Shown here: one piece after another, positions 60,894-64,000 of the stretch
How positions within the stretch are numbered: position 1 is the stretch's first letter
Layout: each line of letters begins with the position of its first letter
Position numbers and translations under genes: made by a program
Notes under the pieces: model-generated
Database searches by the model: none
The model's input: only the letters and a program-made list of their open reading frames with translations
Told to the model about the DNA's origin: nothing
Source of the DNA: Hyphomonas johnsonii MHS-2
GTDB taxonomy: Bacteria; Pseudomonadota; Alphaproteobacteria; Caulobacterales; Hyphomonadaceae
Direction of reading: 5' to 3'
Assembly: GCF_000685275.1 (NCBI RefSeq)
Contig: NZ_ARYK01000013.1
Location: 1-64,000 of the forward strand
DNA length: 64,000 nucleotides

Positions 60894-62576
60894 TCAGGCC
60901 ATTTGCGTCGCGCCGGTCAAGGCAAAGCCTTCATACGCATTGGCCACGACCTCATCGCATTTTTCCCGATAGACACCGACGCCGCCCGGATAGGGCATGA
61001 AGACGCGCGGCTTGCCGGGAACATTTGCCCCCAGATACCAGGAATTGGCCTGCACGTAGAGCGTCTGGTCCGCGATCTCGTTGACATGCGCGACCCAGGC
61101 CTGCTCGGCCTCCGGCGTTGCCTCGATCGTGGTGAGCTGGTGATCCCCCAGGTGGCCGATGCAGTCGGCGATCCAGTCGACATGCTGTTCGATGGACACC
61201 ATCATGTTGGACAGCACTGACGGGCTGCCCGGCCCGGTGACCATGAACAGGTTCGGGAAGCCCGACGCCATCAGGCCGAGATAGGTGACCGGCCCGGCCG
61301 CCCATTTGTCGCGCAGGCGTTCACCGCCACGGCCGCGAATGTCGATCCGGTCGAGCGCGCCGGTCATCGCGTCAAAGCCGATGGCGTAAATGATCGCATC
61401 GAATTCGTGGTCCTGCGCGGTGGTGCGGATACCGGTGGGCGTGATCGCCTCGATCGGGGTTGCGATGAGGTCGACCAGCGAAACATTGTCCCGGTTGTAG
61501 ACCTCGAAATAGCCGGTATCGACGCACAGGCGCTTGGACGCGATCGGGTAGGTCTTCGGCACCAGCATCTCGGCCGTCTCCGGATCCTTCACGATGCTGC
61601 GGATCTTGTCGCCGACGAATTCGGCGAGGGTGTCGTTGGCGGCCTTGTCGACGCCGAGATCGGCGTAACCGGCGGCAACGCAGAAACCGCCGCGGGCCCA
61701 GCGCTCTTCGTACACGCGCCGGCGCTCCTCGGGTGATGCCTCCAGCGCCAGGGCCTCGCCGGGATCGAGCGCCCGGATGCCAATGCCGGATTCGCGCTCT
61801 TCCTGCCGGTAGGTGTCGCGGTTGGCTTTCCAGTCGGCAGCGACAGCGGGATCAATCGGTCCGTTGTGGGCGGGCACGCTGAAATTCGGCGTGCGCTGGA
61901 ACACGGTGAGCGTGCCGACCTCGGGTGCGATGGTCGTGATCGTCTGGATCCCTGAAGAGCCAGTGCCGATGATGCCGACCCGCTTGCCGGAAAAGTCGAC
62001 ACCGTCGCGCGGCCAGCTTGCCGTGCTGTAGGTTTCGCCCTTGAAGCTGCCTGCTCCCGGAATGTCGGGTTCCTTGGCGGCCGAGAGGCAGCCGGTTGCC
62101 ATCACGCAATAGCGCGCCGAGATGCGCTCGCCCCGGTCGGTCAGAATGCGCCAGCGATCGCGGGTCTCGTCATAGACCGCTTCGGTCACGCGGGTGTCGA
62201 GCTGGATGTCGTGGCGCAGGTCGAACCGGTCGGCGACGTGATTGATGTATTTCAGGAGTTCGGGCTGGGAGGCATAGCGCTCGGTCCATTGCCAGTCGAA
62301 TTCCAGTTCGTCGGAGAAGGAATACGAATATTCCTGGCTCTCGATGTCGACCCGTGCGCCGGGATACCGGTTCCAGAACCAGGTGCCCCCGATATCACTG
62401 CCCGCTTCATAGATGCGCGCCGACACGCCCATGGCGCGGAGCCGGTGCAGCATGTACAGGCCGGCAAAGCCAGCGCCGACGATGACGGCGTCTATCATGT
62501 CCGGGGCCTTTGCGGCCTCCTCGACGGGTCTGCTCTTTGGCATGACCGGTTTCCTCCCAATCTGCTTTTCTGTCAT
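60894..62576 (-). CDS. Baeyer-Villiger monooxygenase-like flavoprotein
   Basis: A 560-residue FAD/NADPH monooxygenase related to cyclohexanone or phenylacetone monooxygenase. The FAD site is DAVIVGAGFAGLYMLHRLR with EAGSDIGGTWFWNRYPGAR, and the NADPH site is GKRVGIIGTGSSGIQTI. The fingerprint normally reads FxGxxxHxxxWP; here it is FKGETYSTASWP (178-189), with Ser184 in place of His. The protein would insert oxygen next to a ketone, or act as an S/N-oxygenase. The start at 62576 is the longest option. A later start near DAVIVG is conceivable. Confidence 0.88.
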   Translation of the reverse strand: MTEKQIGRKPVMPKSRPVEEAAKAPDMIDAVIVGAGFAGLYMLHRLRAMGVSARIYEAGSDIGGTWFWNRYPGARVDIESQEYSYSFSDELEFDWQWTERYASQPELLKYINHVADRFDLRHDIQLDTRVTEAVYDETRDRWRILTDRGERISARYCVMATGCLSAAKEPDIPGAGSFKGETYSTASWPRDGVDFSGKRVGIIGTGSSGIQTITTIAPEVGTLTVFQRTPNFSVPAHNGPIDPAVAADWKANRDTYRQEERESGIGIRALDPGEALALEASPEERRRVYEERWARGGFCVAAGYADLGVDKAANDTLAEFVGDKIRSIVKDPETAEMLVPKTYPIASKRLCVDTGYFEVYNRDNVSLVDLIATPIEAITPTGIRTTAQDHEFDAIIYAIGFDAMTGALDRIDIRGRGGERLRDKWAAGPVTYLGLMASGFPNLFMVTGPGSPSVLSNMMVSIEQHVDWIADCIGHLGDHQLTTIEATPEAEQAWVAHVNEIADQTLYVQANSWYLGANVPGKPRVFMPYPGGVGVYREKCDEVVANAYEGFALTGATQMA

Positions 62577-62633
62577 CAGAATAGCATGGATTGGAATTTC
62601 ACAAGCCGGTTCCGCCGGGTCAGGCCCGCATGA

Positions 62634-64000
62634 TCAGTCGGACAGGAAGCCCTTTTCCTGGAGGTATCCGAGGATTTCCTCTGCGGCGTCTTCCGGTGAC
62701 TGGCCAACCGTGTTGATCCGCACTTCGGGATTGAGCGGTGGTTCGTAGGGGCTGTCGATGCCGGTGAAGTTCTTGATCTCGCCGGCGCGGGCCTTCTTGT
62801 AGAGGCCCTTGACGTCACGGCTCTCGGCGACGCCCAGCGGCGTGTCGACATGGATTTCGACGAACTCCCCGTCAGCCATCAATCCGCGAGCCATCTGGCG
62901 CTCGTTGCGGAATGGCGAGATGAACGAGACGAGCGTGATCAGCCCTGCATCGGCCATCAGGCGGGCGACATTCGACACGCGCCGGATGTTCTCGACCCGG
63001 TCGGCATCGGTGAAGCCGAGGTCGCGGTTGAGACCGTGGCGGACATTGTCGCCGTCGAGGATGAAACTGTGCTTGCCGAGCGCGAACAGGCGTTTCTGCA
63101 GGGCATTGGCGATGGTCGACTTGCCGGACCCCGACAGCCCCGTGAACCAGAGCACGGCAGGCTTCTGGCCCTTCTGCTCGGCGAGTGCGGAGCGGTCGAT
63201 GTCGATGGCCTGCCAGTGGATGTTGGAGGCGCGGCGGAGGGCAAAGTCGATCAGGCCGAGAGCGACCGTGTCATTGGTCTGGCGGTCGATCAGGATGAAC
63301 CCGCCCATTTCCCGGTTCTCGTCATAGGGGTCGAACGCGATCGGCTGGTCCAGCGAGAGCGTCGTGACGCCGATCTGGTTGAGTTCGAGCGTCCTGGCCG
63401 AAACATCGTTCAACGTGTTGATATCGATGCCGTATTTCGGCGCATTGATCGTGGCGGTGACGGTCTTGGCGCCTATCTTCATGAGATAGCGGCGGCCGGG
63501 CAGGAGGGGCGTGTCGCTCATCCACAACAGGCGGGCCTGGAACTGGTCCGACACTTCGGCCGGATCGTCGGCGGAGACGATGACGTCGCCGCGGGAGGAG
63601 TCGATTTCATCGGTGAGTGTCAGCGTCACGGACTGGCCGGCAATCGCCTCATCAAGGTCGCCAGTGGCGGTGACGATGCGACCGATCGTGGACTGGCGGC
63701 CGGAGGGAAGCGTCTTGACCCGGTCTCCGGGCCTGATCGAGCCGGCGGCGATCTGGCCCGAGAAGCCGCGGAAATCGAGATTGGGGCGGTTGACCCACTG
63801 GACCGGCATCCGGAACGGGGCGCCGAGGCGCTTGTCGCCGATCGGTACGGTCTCGAGGTATTCCATCAGGCTCGGACCATCATACCAGTCTGTCTCGTTG
63901 GAGCGTTCGGTAATGTTGATGCCCGCAAGCGCCGACATCGGAATGGGCTGCACTTCAAGGTCGGTCGCCAGCTCGTCGGCGAAAGCGTAGAAGTCGTCGA
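62634..64000 (-). CDS. cysNC: Sulfate adenylyltransferase subunit 1/APS kinase, truncated by window edge
   Basis: The C-terminal 455 residues of a bifunctional CysNC that continues past the window edge at 64000. The visible part includes the CysN beta-barrel domains (MPVQWVNRPNLDFRGFSG, GDRVKTLPSGRQSTI, DPYDENREMGGFILID). The complete APS kinase domain follows, with P-loop GLSGSGKST and FILDGDNVRHGLNRDLGF, and TPLGVAESRDVKGLYKKARAG near the end. The GTPase domain is outside. It makes APS and then PAPS for sulfate assimilation. There is no true start here; a GTG at 63953 is internal. Confidence 0.95.
   Translation of the reverse strand, partial: DDFYAFADELATDLEVQPIPMSALAGINITERSNETDWYDGPSLMEYLETVPIGDKRLGAPFRMPVQWVNRPNLDFRGFSGQIAAGSIRPGDRVKTLPSGRQSTIGRIVTATGDLDEAIAGQSVTLTLTDEIDSSRGDVIVSADDPAEVSDQFQARLLWMSDTPLLPGRRYLMKIGAKTVTATINAPKYGIDINTLNDVSARTLELNQIGVTTLSLDQPIAFDPYDENREMGGFILIDRQTNDTVALGLIDFALRRASNIHWQAIDIDRSALAEQKGQKPAVLWFTGLSGSGKSTIANALQKRLFALGKHSFILDGDNVRHGLNRDLGFTDADRVENIRRVSNVARLMADAGLITLVSFISPFRNERQMARGLMADGEFVEIHVDTPLGVAESRDVKGLYKKARAGEIKNFTGIDSPYEPPLNPEVRINTVGQSPEDAAEEILGYLQEKGFLSD

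Noticed and set aside
63953-64000. A cysNC start codon at the GTG at 63953
   Set aside because: The frame stays open and CysN-like (DDFYAFADELATDLE) to the window edge, so that GTG is internal and the gene is truncated by the window.
1-64000. CRISPR array, IS element or prophage
   Set aside because: No spaced direct repeats of CRISPR type, no transposase or integrase reading frame and no phage structural genes were found in either strand.

Overview
The window is a GC-rich chromosomal segment of an alphaproteobacterium, most likely a Caulobacterales/Hyphomonadaceae (Hyphomonas-like) marine heterotroph. The lineage call rests on small families largely confined to Alphaproteobacteria (DUF2093, DUF1489, a CC_3452-like protein), a split glycine decarboxylase (gcvPA/gcvPB), a TonB-dependent receptor and porin outer-membrane repertoire, and a Baeyer-Villiger monooxygenase plus haloalkane dehalogenase. 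It is inference, not phylogeny. I see no prophage, insertion sequence, rRNA or CRISPR array. Almost all of it is dense chromosomal coding sequence.

1-10 kb: a truncated DUF2093 gene, recA with a palindromic operator candidate, alaS, tRNA-Pro(CGG), a tRNA-hydroxylase (trhO)/GST-like pair, an FMN reductase, a DUF389-OmpA fusion and ispH. 10-20 kb: a small lipoprotein gene coupled to an unusual argS carrying an AT-rich in-frame insertion, a DUF697 membrane protein, then a tandem glycine riboswitch followed by gcvT-gcvH-gcvPA-gcvPB, and an acyltransferase-3. 20-33 kb: two coupled amidohydrolases (the second without the HxH metal motif), small conserved proteins, a divergent pair of a four-helix membrane protein and a TIR-FGE-like protein, a DUF3604-PpiC-HupE operon and a TrkH potassium transporter.

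33-44 kb: a Leu/Phe/Val-type dehydrogenase, universal stress protein, TonB receptor, a 601-residue acidic low-complexity protein, a thioredoxin-like lipoprotein, an OprP/O-type porin and a thiolase. 44-56 kb: pckA, a four-gene haloalkane dehalogenase/NUDIX/DUF218 operon, DUF302-VOC pair, acyl-CoA dehydrogenase, a phospholipase C-like/DUF4332 fusion and a Gfo/Idh oxidoreductase. 56-64 kb: dienoyl-CoA isomerase-like crotonase, gpsA, a thiolase-family protein, a Cys-rich secreted repeat protein, a Baeyer-Villiger monooxygenase with an altered fingerprint, and a truncated cysNC.

Functionally the segment mixes housekeeping (DNA repair, three translation genes, isoprenoid, C1/glycine metabolism, gluconeogenesis, sulfate activation) with lipid and xenobiotic breakdown (acyl-CoA dehydrogenase, crotonase, two thiolases, BVMO, dehalogenase). 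The strongest anomalies are the foreign-looking block within argS, the TIR-FGE/membrane-protein head-to-head pair, the amidohydrolase/pseudo-amidohydrolase pair and the BVMO with Ser in place of the fingerprint His.
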